From positions 1-40,436 of the forward strand of contig JARGFK010000035.1 of the NCBI GenBank assembly GCA_029211065.1: a DNA stretch of 40,436 bases, read 5' to 3'. Positions within the stretch are counted from its first letter, which is position 1; each line of letters begins with the position of its first letter. Position numbers and translations under genes: made by a program. A model generated the notes under the pieces. That model was not told the origin of the DNA. It worked only from the letters and a program-made list of their open reading frames with translations, and ran no database searches. Shown here piece by piece: positions 6,922-16,007 of this stretch. The DNA comes from Desulfobacterales bacterium. Its GTDB lineage: Bacteria > Desulfobacterota > Desulfobacteria > Desulfobacterales > JARGFK01.

Positions 6922-7638
6922 TCATTTTTTTCCCAAGCGCATTCCGATGAGTCCGATTTCAAAAAGCAGGTAGAGCGGGATACCCATTAAAGACATGTTA
7001 AAGACATCGGGGGTCGGGGTCAGCAGGGCGGCGATGATCGCAACAGCCAGAATGGCATAGCGCCGGTGGGCGGCCAGGGTTTGTACGTTAACGATGCCGA
7101 TTTTACCCAGCAGCACCATCGCTAGGGGCAATTCAAAAATGATGCCGAAGCCGAATATGAACAGCAGGCAAAATGAAACGAACTTTTTGACGGATATCAG
7201 TGCTTCGATATGGGCGTTTTCATAACTGAGCAAAAACTGCGCACCGTAGGGAAGCGAGATGGTCAGGCAAAAGAGCGCTCCTATGTAGAAAAGCACGATG
7301 GATGACAGCCAGAAGCCGATCATCATTTTGCGGGTAAAAGAAGGGAAAAGCGGCGGCAACCCGGCCAGCACCGCATAGAGAAAGTACGGTATGCTGACAA
7401 AAATGCCGACGCCCAGGGCCAGGAGCAGAAGCGCGAAAAACGATTCCGGAATGCCGAAGGCCACCAGCTTTACGCCGGTGATTCGCTGGACATATTTCAG
7501 GATCGGTTCGCTGACATAGTAGCCGCAGATCGAAAAAGCCAGAACCACGATGCCGATCCGAACCAGGGAATTCCGGAAGGATTCAAAGAAGGCCAGAATC
7601 CGCTCCGGATTTCGACTGATTTTTTCCGAAAGGGTCAT
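6922..7638 (-). CDS. tatC: TatC-like twin-arginine translocase subunit
   Basis: A 238-residue membrane protein with about six helices. TatC is the receptor for twin-arginine signal peptides and exports folded, often cofactor-bearing proteins. The C-terminal signature LLTPTPDVFNMSLMGIPLYL is the TatC TPPD motif, and FESFRNSLVRI corresponds to the N-terminal H-E-L-R segment, although the usual Glu-Leu-Arg there is altered. No tatA/B gene is nearby. The divergence of the N-terminus suggests a second or lineage-specific TatC copy. Confidence 0.8.
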   Translation of the reverse strand: MTLSEKISRNPERILAFFESFRNSLVRIGIVVLAFSICGYYVSEPILKYVQRITGVKLVAFGIPESFFALLLLALGVGIFVSIPYFLYAVLAGLPPLFPSFTRKMMIGFWLSSIVLFYIGALFCLTISLPYGAQFLLSYENAHIEALISVKKFVSFCLLFIFGFGIIFELPLAMVLLGKIGIVNVQTLAAHRRYAILAVAIIAALLTPTPDVFNMSLMGIPLYLLFEIGLIGMRLGKK

Positions 7639-7703
7639 ACCGTCACCCCATAGATATCAATTGCGCAGGTCCATTTAAAGGCGACTGCTGTGACAAGAGC
7701 TGC

Positions 7704-9539
7704 CTATTGGTCATTTGCTGCCTGCTGTTTCATTTCAGCGATGCGCTGATTGTAAAAGGAAATGACTTCTCGGCGGTTCAGCATGCCGATCAGATGCCCG
7801 GGGTCGTCTTCTTTTACCACCGGCAGGCTGTCGATATTTCGGGTTGTAAACTTTTGCAGGACCGAGTTCAAGTCGTCCGATGGGGTGGTGACGATGATAT
7901 TCTTGGTGGCGATATCCTCCATGACAACGAGGTGTTCGATTTCCTGTGAAAAAAGAACACCGCGCACGTCGTTGACGGAGAAGATGCCGATGAGTTTTCC
8001 GCTGCTGTCCATCACCGGGAAATAATGCTGGGTCGTTTCGGAAAAATACTTTTTAAACTCCAGAAAGGGCATGTTGCGCGGAATCAGGTCCACCTTTTTA
8101 ACCAGGGGTATGAGGTCATGTACCCGGATGGCCTGGAGAATATCCACGAAAAAATCGCCTGCATGGGCAGGGGAGTCCACTTTGCTTTTGACCTGTTTTT
8201 CGTAAATGGTCCATCTGCGGGCGGCCAGATAGGAAACAGAACAGACCAGCAGGCTGGGCAGCAGCAGGTGATACGAGTTGGTCATCTCGCTGACAAAGAT
8301 GATGGTTGAGATCGGCGTGTTGGAGACCGCCGTAAAAAAACCCGCCATTCCCACCACCACAAAGGCCCCGGGTTCAGTGACCACCGTGGGCATGATCAGA
8401 TTGAAAATTTTTCCGATGACACCCCCCATGGCCCCGCCGATTACCACCGACGGGCCGAATACGCCGCCGCTTCCACCGGAGCCGATGGAAAAGGAGGTGG
8501 TGAGAATTTTGCCGATGGCCAACAGCAGCAGAAAAGAAATGGTGAGTTCGTTTTTCAGTGCCATCTGGGCAAAGCCGTAGCCGAATGCCAGTGTTTGCGG
8601 CAGAAAGAATCCGATGATGCCGGTGCAGAGTCCGCCAAGGGCGGGTTTGATGTGATTCGGCAGTTTTAAAGACTTGAACAGGCGGGTGATGCCGTAAAAA
8701 GACTTGATGTAAAATACGCCGGTGGCCACCAGCACCAGGGATAGAACCAGGTAAGGTCCCAACGCCAGAGGATTGCGAAAATGAAAGTAGGGGGTTTCAA
8801 AGAGAGATCCCCAGCCGAATACCAGGCAGAAAATGCAGTAGGCCACCACCGAGGAGATGCCCGCAGGGATAATGACTTCGGATTCAAAGTCGGGGTCCCG
8901 GTACAGCACTTCAGCGGCAAACAGGGCGCCGGCCAGGGGCGCCCGGAAAATGCTGCCGACTCCGGCGCTGATGCCGGCCGCCACCATGATTCTGCGTTCG
9001 CGGTTTGACAATTTGAGTTTGGTCGCCAGAAAGGAACCGAACCCGGCGCCGATCTGGGCGATGGGTCCTTCGCGGCCGCCGGAACCGCCGGTTGTCAGGG
9101 TAATGGCCGAGGCAATGGTTTTGATGATGGGGACGCGGCCGCGGATGAATCCGCCTTTGCGGTGATAAGCATCAATGGCGGCGTCGGTGCCGTGGCCTTC
9201 GGCTTCGGGTGCGTAGGTGTATACCAGCCAGCCGCTCACCAAGCCCCCCAGGGCCGGGAGAAAAAGCAGGATCCAGCGGTTGAACGGCGTTTGGGTAGGG
9301 GTCAGCAGCCGATGTTCTCCGGCCGGGTTCGGCGGCCGGTAGCCGGCCATTAAATCCAGAAAGTAGTGAACCCCCAGTTCGCAGAGATAATGAAAAACAA
9401 TTGAACCCAGTCCGGCAATCACGCCGATCAGGATAAAGTAAATCGTCCACTTGCCGGCATGGGCGATGTCAAATGACAGGAGTTTTTCGGCCAAGCTGCT
9501 GAACGCTTTTTTAAGAGACGTGGCAATGACGGACATCAT
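7704..9539 (-). CDS. ClC-type chloride channel/transporter with CBS pair
   Basis: A 611-residue ClC protein. The membrane part (about 1-445) carries the anion-binding loops GGSGGREGPIAQIGAG and GSGGSGGVFGPSVVIGG. In GREGP the Glu is the gating glutamate of ClC proteins. The C-terminal 150 residues form two CBS domains (HYFPVMDSSGKLIGIFSVND; IDSLPVVKEDDPGHLIGMLN), which in this family sense adenosine nucleotides. Whether it is a channel or a Cl-/H+ antiporter is not decided. The start overlaps the stop of the aminotransferase gene by 4 nt, so the two are probably translationally coupled. Confidence 0.93.
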   Translation of the reverse strand: MMSVIATSLKKAFSSLAEKLLSFDIAHAGKWTIYFILIGVIAGLGSIVFHYLCELGVHYFLDLMAGYRPPNPAGEHRLLTPTQTPFNRWILLFLPALGGLVSGWLVYTYAPEAEGHGTDAAIDAYHRKGGFIRGRVPIIKTIASAITLTTGGSGGREGPIAQIGAGFGSFLATKLKLSNRERRIMVAAGISAGVGSIFRAPLAGALFAAEVLYRDPDFESEVIIPAGISSVVAYCIFCLVFGWGSLFETPYFHFRNPLALGPYLVLSLVLVATGVFYIKSFYGITRLFKSLKLPNHIKPALGGLCTGIIGFFLPQTLAFGYGFAQMALKNELTISFLLLLAIGKILTTSFSIGSGGSGGVFGPSVVIGGAMGGVIGKIFNLIMPTVVTEPGAFVVVGMAGFFTAVSNTPISTIIFVSEMTNSYHLLLPSLLVCSVSYLAARRWTIYEKQVKSKVDSPAHAGDFFVDILQAIRVHDLIPLVKKVDLIPRNMPFLEFKKYFSETTQHYFPVMDSSGKLIGIFSVNDVRGVLFSQEIEHLVVMEDIATKNIIVTTPSDDLNSVLQKFTTRNIDSLPVVKEDDPGHLIGMLNRREVISFYNQRIAEMKQQAANDQ

Positions 9540-10855
9540 TTCCCCGGCGTCTTCAAATCTTCTAACCCCTTGAGGACCAGGTCAAACAATTCCGGGATCT
9601 GTTTTTCTTCCATAGATGAAAACGCCACCCTGAGATTGTTTTTGCCCAGGGCGATGAGGCCGACGCCGTATTTGTCCAGCAGATGCAGCCGCAGGGTTTC
9701 AGCGTCCACATCTTTTAGGCGAATACACATGAAATAGCCGGAATTAAAGGGATAAACATCCCAGGCGGTCCGGTATTTCGGATCGGCCAGCACTTCCTTG
9801 ACCCGTTTGGCCCGGCGCTGCAGGACATTGAATTTTTCTTCCTTTTCACGCGCATAACGGGGATCCTGCATGGACTTTAGGACAATCGACTGGCTCAGGA
9901 GGGCGGCATTGGATATATTGCTGCGGATGCAGCCGCCGGTTTTTTTGGCAAGGGCCTCGTAAACCAATTCCGGATTCTTTTCGATTTTGCTGCCGTAAGT
10001 GATGAATCCGACCCGCAACCCCCAGACAAAACTTTCCTTGGTGGCGCCGTCGAGTTTTACCGCAAGCAGCCGCGGGTGCCGGTCGCACAGGCGTGCGAAA
10101 AGGGATTCCTTTAACGTATCGGCTTCATAAAAAAGGCCGAAATAGGCATCATCCGCTACGGCAAGGACGTTGGTGCCTTCCCGGGCGATTGCGGTGAGGA
10201 TTTCGACAATGCGGTCGCCTTCGGCTGCCGTGATGGAATAGCCCGAGGGGTTTTGGGGAAAGTTCATCAGGACGGTAATTTTGCTGTTTCGTTGGGCTTC
10301 GGCCCGGACCGTTTCCTCAAAGGCCTTTAGGTTAAAGCCGCCGTTTTCGGAAAAGAGGGTATGCTGGCTGACGCGGGCGCCCCTTCTGAGTTTAAAAATC
10401 AGATTATAATTTCCCCAGATCATGTCCGGGAGGATGATGACATCATCTTTGTCGATAAACAGATCCGCAAACACGCTAAGGGAATGGGTGATGCCGTTGG
10501 CAACCACGGGCAGGCTGACCGTTTTCCCCTTCAACGAAGGATTTTTGGCAACCATGGCCTCCAGCCAGGCTTTTCTCAGGGCGGGAATGCCGAAAGAAGG
10601 GGCATAGTTTACGGATGTTTCCGGCGGCAGACCGCAGATGGTGTCCATGACCGAGGGAAGAAACATGGTGCCGCCGCCTTCGGTGGCGATTCCGATGGTG
10701 GCATTGATGCGATGGGCCTTCTCCTTGGCTTCGGCACTCTGGCTTAAAATTCCTTTCGGAAAAAAAAGGGTCTTGCCGATCGGGGAGAGCATTTCCATGA
10801 TATGGGGATTGCCCGTTTCAATGATATGGTTAAGTTCCAATGCAATGGGATCCAT
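9536..10855 (-). CDS. Class I/II PLP-dependent aminotransferase
   Basis: A 439-residue fold-type I PLP enzyme. Visible landmarks are MNFPQNPSGYSIT (substrate/PLP loop), AVADDAYFGLFYE with the Asp that contacts the pyridine nitrogen, and LDGATKESFVWGLRVGF with the Schiff-base Lys. I chose the ATG at 10855, not the TTG at 10864, because GGAGGG lies 9 nt before it. The substrate is not clear; the N-terminal region differs from AspC or HisC. It leads a two-gene unit with the ClC gene. Confidence 0.88.
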   Translation of the reverse strand: MDPIALELNHIIETGNPHIMEMLSPIGKTLFFPKGILSQSAEAKEKAHRINATIGIATEGGGTMFLPSVMDTICGLPPETSVNYAPSFGIPALRKAWLEAMVAKNPSLKGKTVSLPVVANGITHSLSVFADLFIDKDDVIILPDMIWGNYNLIFKLRRGARVSQHTLFSENGGFNLKAFEETVRAEAQRNSKITVLMNFPQNPSGYSITAAEGDRIVEILTAIAREGTNVLAVADDAYFGLFYEADTLKESLFARLCDRHPRLLAVKLDGATKESFVWGLRVGFITYGSKIEKNPELVYEALAKKTGGCIRSNISNAALLSQSIVLKSMQDPRYAREKEEKFNVLQRRAKRVKEVLADPKYRTAWDVYPFNSGYFMCIRLKDVDAETLRLHLLDKYGVGLIALGKNNLRVAFSSMEEKQIPELFDLVLKGLEDLKTPGK

Positions 10856-11040
10856 CAATCTCAACCCTCCTATGATTAGGTGTCTGTAATCTTAATGTCT
10901 TATAAAACCTTAACGGTAAATATTACGAATAGCTTATCACTAATACTGCGCCTGATGTAAAACTGTGTTTACCGCTGTGAGGAAAAAAATGTCAAGGGAA
11001 AAGATGCTGAAAAAACAGATAAATGTCGTCGCGTGGACAA

Positions 11041-11071
11041 AAAAACCCCGTCCCTTTTAGGGGCGGGGTTT
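11041..11071 (-). terminator. Rho-independent terminator of the PxxKW gene
   Basis: On the minus strand AACCCCGCCCC (11070-11060) pairs with GGGACGGGGTT (11054-11044) around a 5-nt loop, all paired apart from one G-U wobble, and is followed by a run of T. It ends the gene at 11097-11378 and lies before the aminotransferase promoter region. Confidence 0.85.
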
Positions 11072-11096
11072 ACCGTCGGATTGCGGTTATATTTTT

Positions 11097-11378
11097 CTAT
11101 TTGTTTCCGCGTTTGGAAGCCTTGATCGGATTGACTTTCTTCTGGGTTGTCGGCGCTGCAGTTGAAACAACATGAGAAGCCAGGTTGCACCGGCCGGATT
11201 TCCATTTGATAGTCGGATCCGGACACGCCATACAATACCAGGCGGAATTAAACTGGATATTGCGGTTGCAACCATTGCATTGATCCACTACTTCATGGCA
11301 AATTCCGCCATTGAATGAACACCCTTTGGACGTCATAAAAGGACATTCCTTACCTTGTTTTACCGTTGCACAATTCAT
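11097..11378 (-). CDS. PxxKW-family cysteine-rich protein
   Basis: A 93-residue protein with ten cysteines in the first 65 positions (MNCATVKQGKECPFM, KGCSFNGGICHEVVDQC, WYCMACPDP), then PTIKW-KSGRC, the Pro-x-x-Lys-Trp signature seen in a small family known mostly from Desulfobacterota. The cysteines probably bind zinc or an iron-sulfur cluster; function is unknown. The tail is basic. The ATG at 11378 is 8 nt after a GGGGGG ribosome site; the GTG three codons upstream lies inside that site. It has its own strong promoter and terminator, so it is monocistronic. Confidence 0.8.
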   Translation of the reverse strand: MNCATVKQGKECPFMTSKGCSFNGGICHEVVDQCNGCNRNIQFNSAWYCMACPDPTIKWKSGRCNLASHVVSTAAPTTQKKVNPIKASKRGNK

Positions 11379-11464
11379 TGGAATCACCCCCCTTTTTCAT
11401 TTTCTGGAAAATAAAAAGCCAGGCAATAAATCCCGGCTTCAATAGTCTGGGAAAAAACTGACGA

Positions 11465-11493
11465 AATATAATTAGTATATTCAGACTTGTCAA
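11465..11493 (-). promoter_or_regulatory. Strong promoter of the PxxKW gene
   Basis: On the minus strand TTGACA (11493-11488), a 17-nt spacer and TATATT (11470-11465) match the sigma-70 consensus in 11 of 12 positions. It lies about 90 nt before the start codon, leaving a long leader. Confidence 0.75.
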
Positions 11494-11707
11494 CTAATTT
11501 TTTTGCAATGCTTATCACGATTTTACAGAAGCCGCTCTCTTTTTCCGGGCGGCCTTGATCCATCCCCAAACCAAGGTTGTTGTTTTCAGCAGGATGACGA
11601 TGATCAGGTGGCATATGCAATACCATACCACGATGTATTGTATTACGCGAAAAGGGTGCATTCTAAAAATACTGTTTTCCACAGGTTTTCCTTAAACCAG
11701 GATCGTT

Positions 11708-11766
11708 ATAGCGGTTGTCAAAAAAACGTTCCGTTACCCCCAACGTTTTTTTTCTACAACCGCTTA
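11708..11766. terminator. Long inverted repeat, possible bidirectional terminator
   Basis: ATAGCGGTTGT-C-AAAAAAACGTT (11708-11730) mirrors AACGTTTTTTTT-CT-ACAACCGCTTAT (11742-11766). The A-tract / AACGTT stem / T-tract layout would work as a terminator on either strand. It lies downstream of the minus-strand gene at 11821. A second perfect inverted repeat, TATACCGC (11765-11772) with GCGGTATA (11804-11811), overlaps its edge. Confidence 0.5.
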
Positions 11767-11820
11767 TACCGCAATTCATTGTATCGGAACTTTATTATGG
11801 AAAGCGGTATACTGTCGTTT

Positions 11821-12291
11821 TTAGGCCCGGGGGTGCATGCCTTTAGGCAAATTGTCAAAATACATTCCTTGCCAGGGGATAATGATTAAATATTCCTTAT
11901 GTCTTTTCAATTCGATTTTTGCGTATTCTGATGATGAAAATAGTTTTGTCGTTTTCGAGTCCGACTTTCCTTCAAGGTTGGTTACGATGGAAACATGTTC
12001 GATCTCACCCCAGGGGATAAAAATAGGCGGCATCAGGTAAGAGAACGGAAAAGGCTTTTTAATAACCACCCCGGCTTTCATTATCCCGGAAATAACTTTA
12101 TTTCTGGCATAATGTCCGCAAATGTTCGCTTTTCCGTAATTCAGGAGAATATTTTCATATTTAGAATCTGCCTCATTCAGCGGAAAGGCCTTTCTGATCG
12201 GATACCATTTCATCACACGAAACATATAAACAAAATTAGCCGCCAGGATAACGGCAAGCACCGATAAGGTGAAGATGGGAGAACTGGTCAT
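11821..12291 (-). CDS. Hypothetical membrane-anchored protein
   Basis: A 156-residue protein of unknown family. Residues about 7-25 (FTLSVLAVILAANFVYMF) form one transmembrane helix. The remainder is soluble and beta-rich, with a PPIFIPWGEIEHVSIV segment that resembles the PxxIPWxxI strand of small PH-like membrane proteins. Topology and role are not known. It is flanked by gene-free DNA and does not share an operon with either neighbour. Confidence 0.6.
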   Translation of the reverse strand: MTSSPIFTLSVLAVILAANFVYMFRVMKWYPIRKAFPLNEADSKYENILLNYGKANICGHYARNKVISGIMKAGVVIKKPFPFSYLMPPIFIPWGEIEHVSIVTNLEGKSDSKTTKLFSSSEYAKIELKRHKEYLIIIPWQGMYFDNLPKGMHPRA

Positions 12292-12657
12292 ATTTGTGCC
12301 CTTTTAAATATAGGCAAACCTCCGGTTTGCGGTCTGCATCATGAATATTTGCCTTGAGGAATAATCTAAAGTGGCTGTAACCGCAAGACTTTTCTATGAT
12401 ACCAAAGCAACGCTAAAGGCAGCCGGCTTTTCAGGTTTAAATTATTTCGTTTGAATGTAAAAATCCCTATAGAAAAATCATGTAAAGATTTGGGCCTGGT
12501 CCGGATGTAAAGTGCGGATTTACCATGCAGCCCAGGGGTGATTAAGAGTGGAATCAGCGCTGTTTCCAAAAGAGCTCTTGATTTTTAGACCAAAAAGCGG
12601 CATTTATGTCTCTAAACAACAGTCTCAGTGATTATTTAACGGGAAAAAATCTGATTC
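12292..12657. other. Gene-free gap upstream of kdsD
   Basis: This 366-bp gap separates the divergent genes at 11821-12291 and 12658. A 67-codon reverse frame (12366-12569) has no family features or ribosome site and was not accepted. The promoters of both neighbours must lie here, but no clear -35/-10 pair was found. Confidence 0.45.
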
Positions 12658-13644
12658 ATGATTATAGATGAAGCCATTGAAGTCCTGAAAATTGAAGCCG
12701 AGGGGATCCTGAAATTAGCAGACCGCATCGGGAGTGATTTCGCCGAGATGGTCGACTTGATTTATCATTCCACCGGCAGAGTGATCGTTGCCGGCATCGG
12801 CAAGTCCGGCATTGTCGGCCGCAAGATCGTGGCGACCCTGAACAGCACCGGGACCCGGTCTTTGTTTTTGCATCCGGTTGAAGCCATGCACGGCGATCTG
12901 GGCATCGTCAGCCGGGATGACATCTTCCTGGCCTTGTCCAACAGCGGCGAAACCGATGAGATCAATATCCTGGTCCCCAGTATCCGCAATATCGGATGCA
13001 AGGTGATCACGTTTACCGGCAACAAAGCGTCAAGCCTTGCAAAATTGAGCGATATCGTCATTGACACGCACGTGGCTCGCGAAGCTTGCCCCATGGGTCT
13101 GGCCCCCACCGCCAGCACCACGGCCCAGCTTGCCATGGGGGATGCCCTGGCCGTCGTGCTTATTAATATGCGACATTTCAAATCCAGTGATTTTAGAAAA
13201 ATCCATCCGGGCGGGAATCTCGGCCAGCGGCTTTCCAACAGTGTGGCGGATATTATGCTCACGGGAAACGCGATCCCCCTGGTTTTTGAATCGGCCGCCA
13301 TGACGGCCGCCATTGGTGAAATGAACCGGCTGGAATTGGGTGCGGTCCTGATTGTTGATAAAAACCAAACCCTGACCGGGATTATTACAGATGGCGACTT
13401 GCGGCGTGCGATCGTGACCCGCAAAGATATTTTCAGCCTGCCGCTGGATGCGGTGATGACAAAGAATCCCAGAACCCTTGGCCCGGATTCACCCGCTTAT
13501 GATGCCTTGAACATAATGGAAAAATACCAGATTACCATACTACCCATAACGGATGGGGAGGGAAAGGTGGCGGGCATCCTGCATCTGCATGACATTCTGG
13601 GAAAAGGTGCGTTTAAATTTAACGGGTTGAGCGCTGCCTGCTGA
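12658..13644 (+). CDS. kdsD: D-arabinose-5-phosphate isomerase (KdsD/KpsF type)
   Basis: A 328-residue KpsF/GutQ-family isomerase that converts ribulose-5-phosphate to arabinose-5-phosphate, the first step of Kdo synthesis. The SIS domain (about 30-180) shows GIGKSGIVGRKIVATLNSTG and the HPVEAMHGDLG segment with the active-site His. Two CBS domains follow (about 205-325; GAVLIVDKNQTLTGIITDGD, ITILPITDGEGKVAGILHLHD). Length is typical. waaA, a later enzyme of Kdo use, lies 4.5 kb away on the other strand. Confidence 0.93.
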   Translation: MIIDEAIEVLKIEAEGILKLADRIGSDFAEMVDLIYHSTGRVIVAGIGKSGIVGRKIVATLNSTGTRSLFLHPVEAMHGDLGIVSRDDIFLALSNSGETDEINILVPSIRNIGCKVITFTGNKASSLAKLSDIVIDTHVAREACPMGLAPTASTTAQLAMGDALAVVLINMRHFKSSDFRKIHPGGNLGQRLSNSVADIMLTGNAIPLVFESAAMTAAIGEMNRLELGAVLIVDKNQTLTGIITDGDLRRAIVTRKDIFSLPLDAVMTKNPRTLGPDSPAYDALNIMEKYQITILPITDGEGKVAGILHLHDILGKGAFKFNGLSAAC

Positions 13645-13713
13645 AGACCGTCGTCCGGTTTGGCCATTCGCGCTATTAAGACCTGCCGTTAACCTGAAGG
13701 TAAAAGGTGTGCC

Positions 13714-15039
13714 ATGGATTATCGTACCATTGAAACCGCCATTCCGGTCCTGGGCGAAGCCAAGATTCCGTCGCCGCTGCAGCGGGAAGAGCGCGGTTCG
13801 GCTGAACGGTATTTTGTGGAGGATACCGACAGGATCAGCATCGATGTCAATGTCGGCAACCTGCAGCAAATGCTCACAGACGGAGCAACGCTGCCTTCCT
13901 TTGAGTTGGCCGGCCCCCGCCGGAAAGTCTATTTCGATTCCAGCAAGCTGCGCTGCGCGCTGGTTACCTGCGGCGGGCTTTGCCCCGGCCTGAACGACAT
14001 TGTCCGCTCTGTTGTTCTGGAGCTTTATTTCGGCTACGGGGTGCGGCATGTCTACGGCATCAAGTACGGACTGCAGGGGTTTATTCCGTCTTACGGGCAT
14101 GAAGTATTGGAGCTTGATCCGTCTGCGGTTGCCAGCATCCATGAGATGGGCGGGACCATCCTGGGTTCATCCCGGGGGCCGCAGGACATAGAAGGCATCA
14201 TCGACAGCCTGGAGCGCATGAACATCGGCATCCTGTTTGTGATCGGCGGCGACGGCACCATGATGGCCGCCAATAAAATCGCCGATGCTATTTTTAGCAG
14301 AAAATTGAAAATCAGCGTTGTCGGCATCCCCAAAACCATTGACAATGATATCCACCTGGTCTCGCGTTCCTTTGGTTTTGATACGGCCGTGGATGTCGCC
14401 ACCCGGGCGATCCGGGGCGCCCATGCCGAGGCCGAAGGGTATCCCAACGGCATCGGACTCATCAAGCTGATGGGCCGTCATTCCGGATTTATAGCGACAA
14501 CCGCTGCGCTGGCTCAGCAGGACGTCAACTTCGTCCTGATCCCGGAAGTTGATTTTGACCTGGAAGGGCCCAAGGGTCTGTTCGCTTCAATAGAAGAACG
14601 ACTGCGCTTGCGGTGCCATGCCGTGATTGTGGTGGCCGAGGGCGCCGGTCAGAAGTTTTTTGAGGACAAAAACCGTGCGCGGGACGAATCCGGCAACATC
14701 CGCCTGAATGATATCGGGCTGTATCTGAAGGATGCGATTGCGTCCTATTTTACATCCAGAAAGATCGATGTTTCCATCAAGTATATCGATCCAAGCTACA
14801 TGATCCGGAGTCTGCCGGCAAATGCCAATGACCGTGTTTTCTGCAATTTTCTGGGGCGCGATGCCGTCCACGCCGGGATGGCCGGCAAGACCAAGCTCCT
14901 GATCGGGCGCTGGAACAACCATTTCGTGCATCTTTCAATGAATGAGTGCGCCGGCAAGCGCAAGCAGATCAATCCCAAGGAAAAGTTGTGGCTGAGCGTC
15001 CTGGACGCCACCGGCCAGGGGCCGTTGAAGAACGATTGA
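13714..15039 (+). CDS. ATP-dependent 6-phosphofructokinase (long clade)
   Basis: A 441-residue phosphofructokinase that phosphorylates fructose-6-phosphate. The nucleotide site GGDGTMMAANK has Gly after GGD, as in ATP-using enzymes; pyrophosphate-using ones have Asp. The catalytic loop is GIPKTIDNDIHL and the substrate motif is LIKLMGRHSGFIA. The N-terminal 75 residues before LRCALVTCGGLCPGLNDIV are an extension shared with plant/spirochaete-type PFKs. AAGGTG precedes the ATG. It lies 69 nt after kdsD. Confidence 0.9.
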   Translation: MDYRTIETAIPVLGEAKIPSPLQREERGSAERYFVEDTDRISIDVNVGNLQQMLTDGATLPSFELAGPRRKVYFDSSKLRCALVTCGGLCPGLNDIVRSVVLELYFGYGVRHVYGIKYGLQGFIPSYGHEVLELDPSAVASIHEMGGTILGSSRGPQDIEGIIDSLERMNIGILFVIGGDGTMMAANKIADAIFSRKLKISVVGIPKTIDNDIHLVSRSFGFDTAVDVATRAIRGAHAEAEGYPNGIGLIKLMGRHSGFIATTAALAQQDVNFVLIPEVDFDLEGPKGLFASIEERLRLRCHAVIVVAEGAGQKFFEDKNRARDESGNIRLNDIGLYLKDAIASYFTSRKIDVSIKYIDPSYMIRSLPANANDRVFCNFLGRDAVHAGMAGKTKLLIGRWNNHFVHLSMNECAGKRKQINPKEKLWLSVLDATGQGPLKND

Positions 15040-15224
15040 ATAATTAAGGAGCTATAATCCAAATTAACCTTTAACCGGGTCTTTTCTCAGTTCCCACTTG
15101 ATATTTTCAGCATTTATGCTGAATAATCCATACCATAAATAATAACATTTATCCTCAACACCGGACCGAGATAATCGGTTCTCACCTGGTTCCAGTGAAA
15201 GAGCATAGAAATTAGGAAAAGCAA

Positions 15225-15665
15225 ATGACTAAAAATCATGATCTTAAAGGAACACAGGTAGTAGAGAAAGAGGTTCTTGAAGAACCCCTTAAAAAGAAAC
15301 TAATAAAAAATATACTTGTTGTTGATGATGAGGAACCTATTTGCAAATTATTAAAAAGAGCTTTGGAAAAATTTGGATATAAGGTCATGATTGCATCTGA
15401 TGGCAATGAAGGTATGACCCTATTCCGTGAAAACCCTGCTGGCTTGATTATCACAGATATATTTATGCCTGAAAAAGATGGGCATGCTTTCATTCTTGAA
15501 ATGATGCAGGAATTTCCTGGGACAAAAATTTTTGCAATAACCGGTAAAAATACGATGATGGGCATTGAAACTGAATTAGATATAGCTCAAACTCTGGGGG
15601 CCATAAAGGGATTCACCAAACCTATTATGCTGAATGAACTTTTAGAGGCTATTAAAGAACTTTAG
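15225..15665 (+). CDS. Single-domain response regulator (REC)
   Basis: A 146-residue protein with a 28-residue charged N-terminal extension followed by one receiver domain. The acidic pocket is D34/D35, the phospho-acceptor is D78 (IITDIFMP), and the switch residues are T106 (AITG) and K132 (FTKP). There is no output domain, so it would signal by protein contact or phosphotransfer. No histidine kinase is adjacent. It resembles the second regulator at 16008 (GYKV-IAS-G-EG in both), suggesting an old duplication. Confidence 0.88.
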   Translation: MTKNHDLKGTQVVEKEVLEEPLKKKLIKNILVVDDEEPICKLLKRALEKFGYKVMIASDGNEGMTLFRENPAGLIITDIFMPEKDGHAFILEMMQEFPGTKIFAITGKNTMMGIETELDIAQTLGAIKGFTKPIMLNELLEAIKEL

Positions 15666-16007
15666 TATAGAGACATGCGCAGGAGATGAGGATGATTCAT
15701 CTGAATTGGCTTGCAGAAGCTGGCATTAAGCCCCCTTGCGCAACATCGAAGCATACAGCATTACTCCATTTCCAGACACCGCTATTTTGAGGATTGTCTG
15801 AACTATGCTTAAATATTTCCGCTGAAACGCACTTTTATATTTTCTGGCAAGGAGTGCGCTCCGAAATATTTTTAAATAAGCGTTTCCATTGTTTGACTTT
15901 AATATTTCAATAGGTGTAATGTTTTTCATAAATGAATTTCGCTTGATAGTACCACATAATGTTTGATTATTTGCTTCAAAAATGTGTTTTGAGGATTGTT
16001 TAAAAAT
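15666..16007. other. Gap between the two response regulators
   Basis: This 342-bp AT-rich stretch has no plus-strand gene. A reverse frame (15726-16016, up to 96 codons, with an inner ATG giving a shorter protein starting MKNITPIEILK) is open but begins inside the next gene's leader, has no ribosome site and matches nothing I know. I treat it as unproven. Confidence 0.4.

Noticed and set aside
11503-11889. 128-codon plus-strand frame across the gap at 11.5-11.9 kb
   Set aside because: It crosses a promoter and a large inverted repeat, has low-complexity aromatic runs and no ribosome site.
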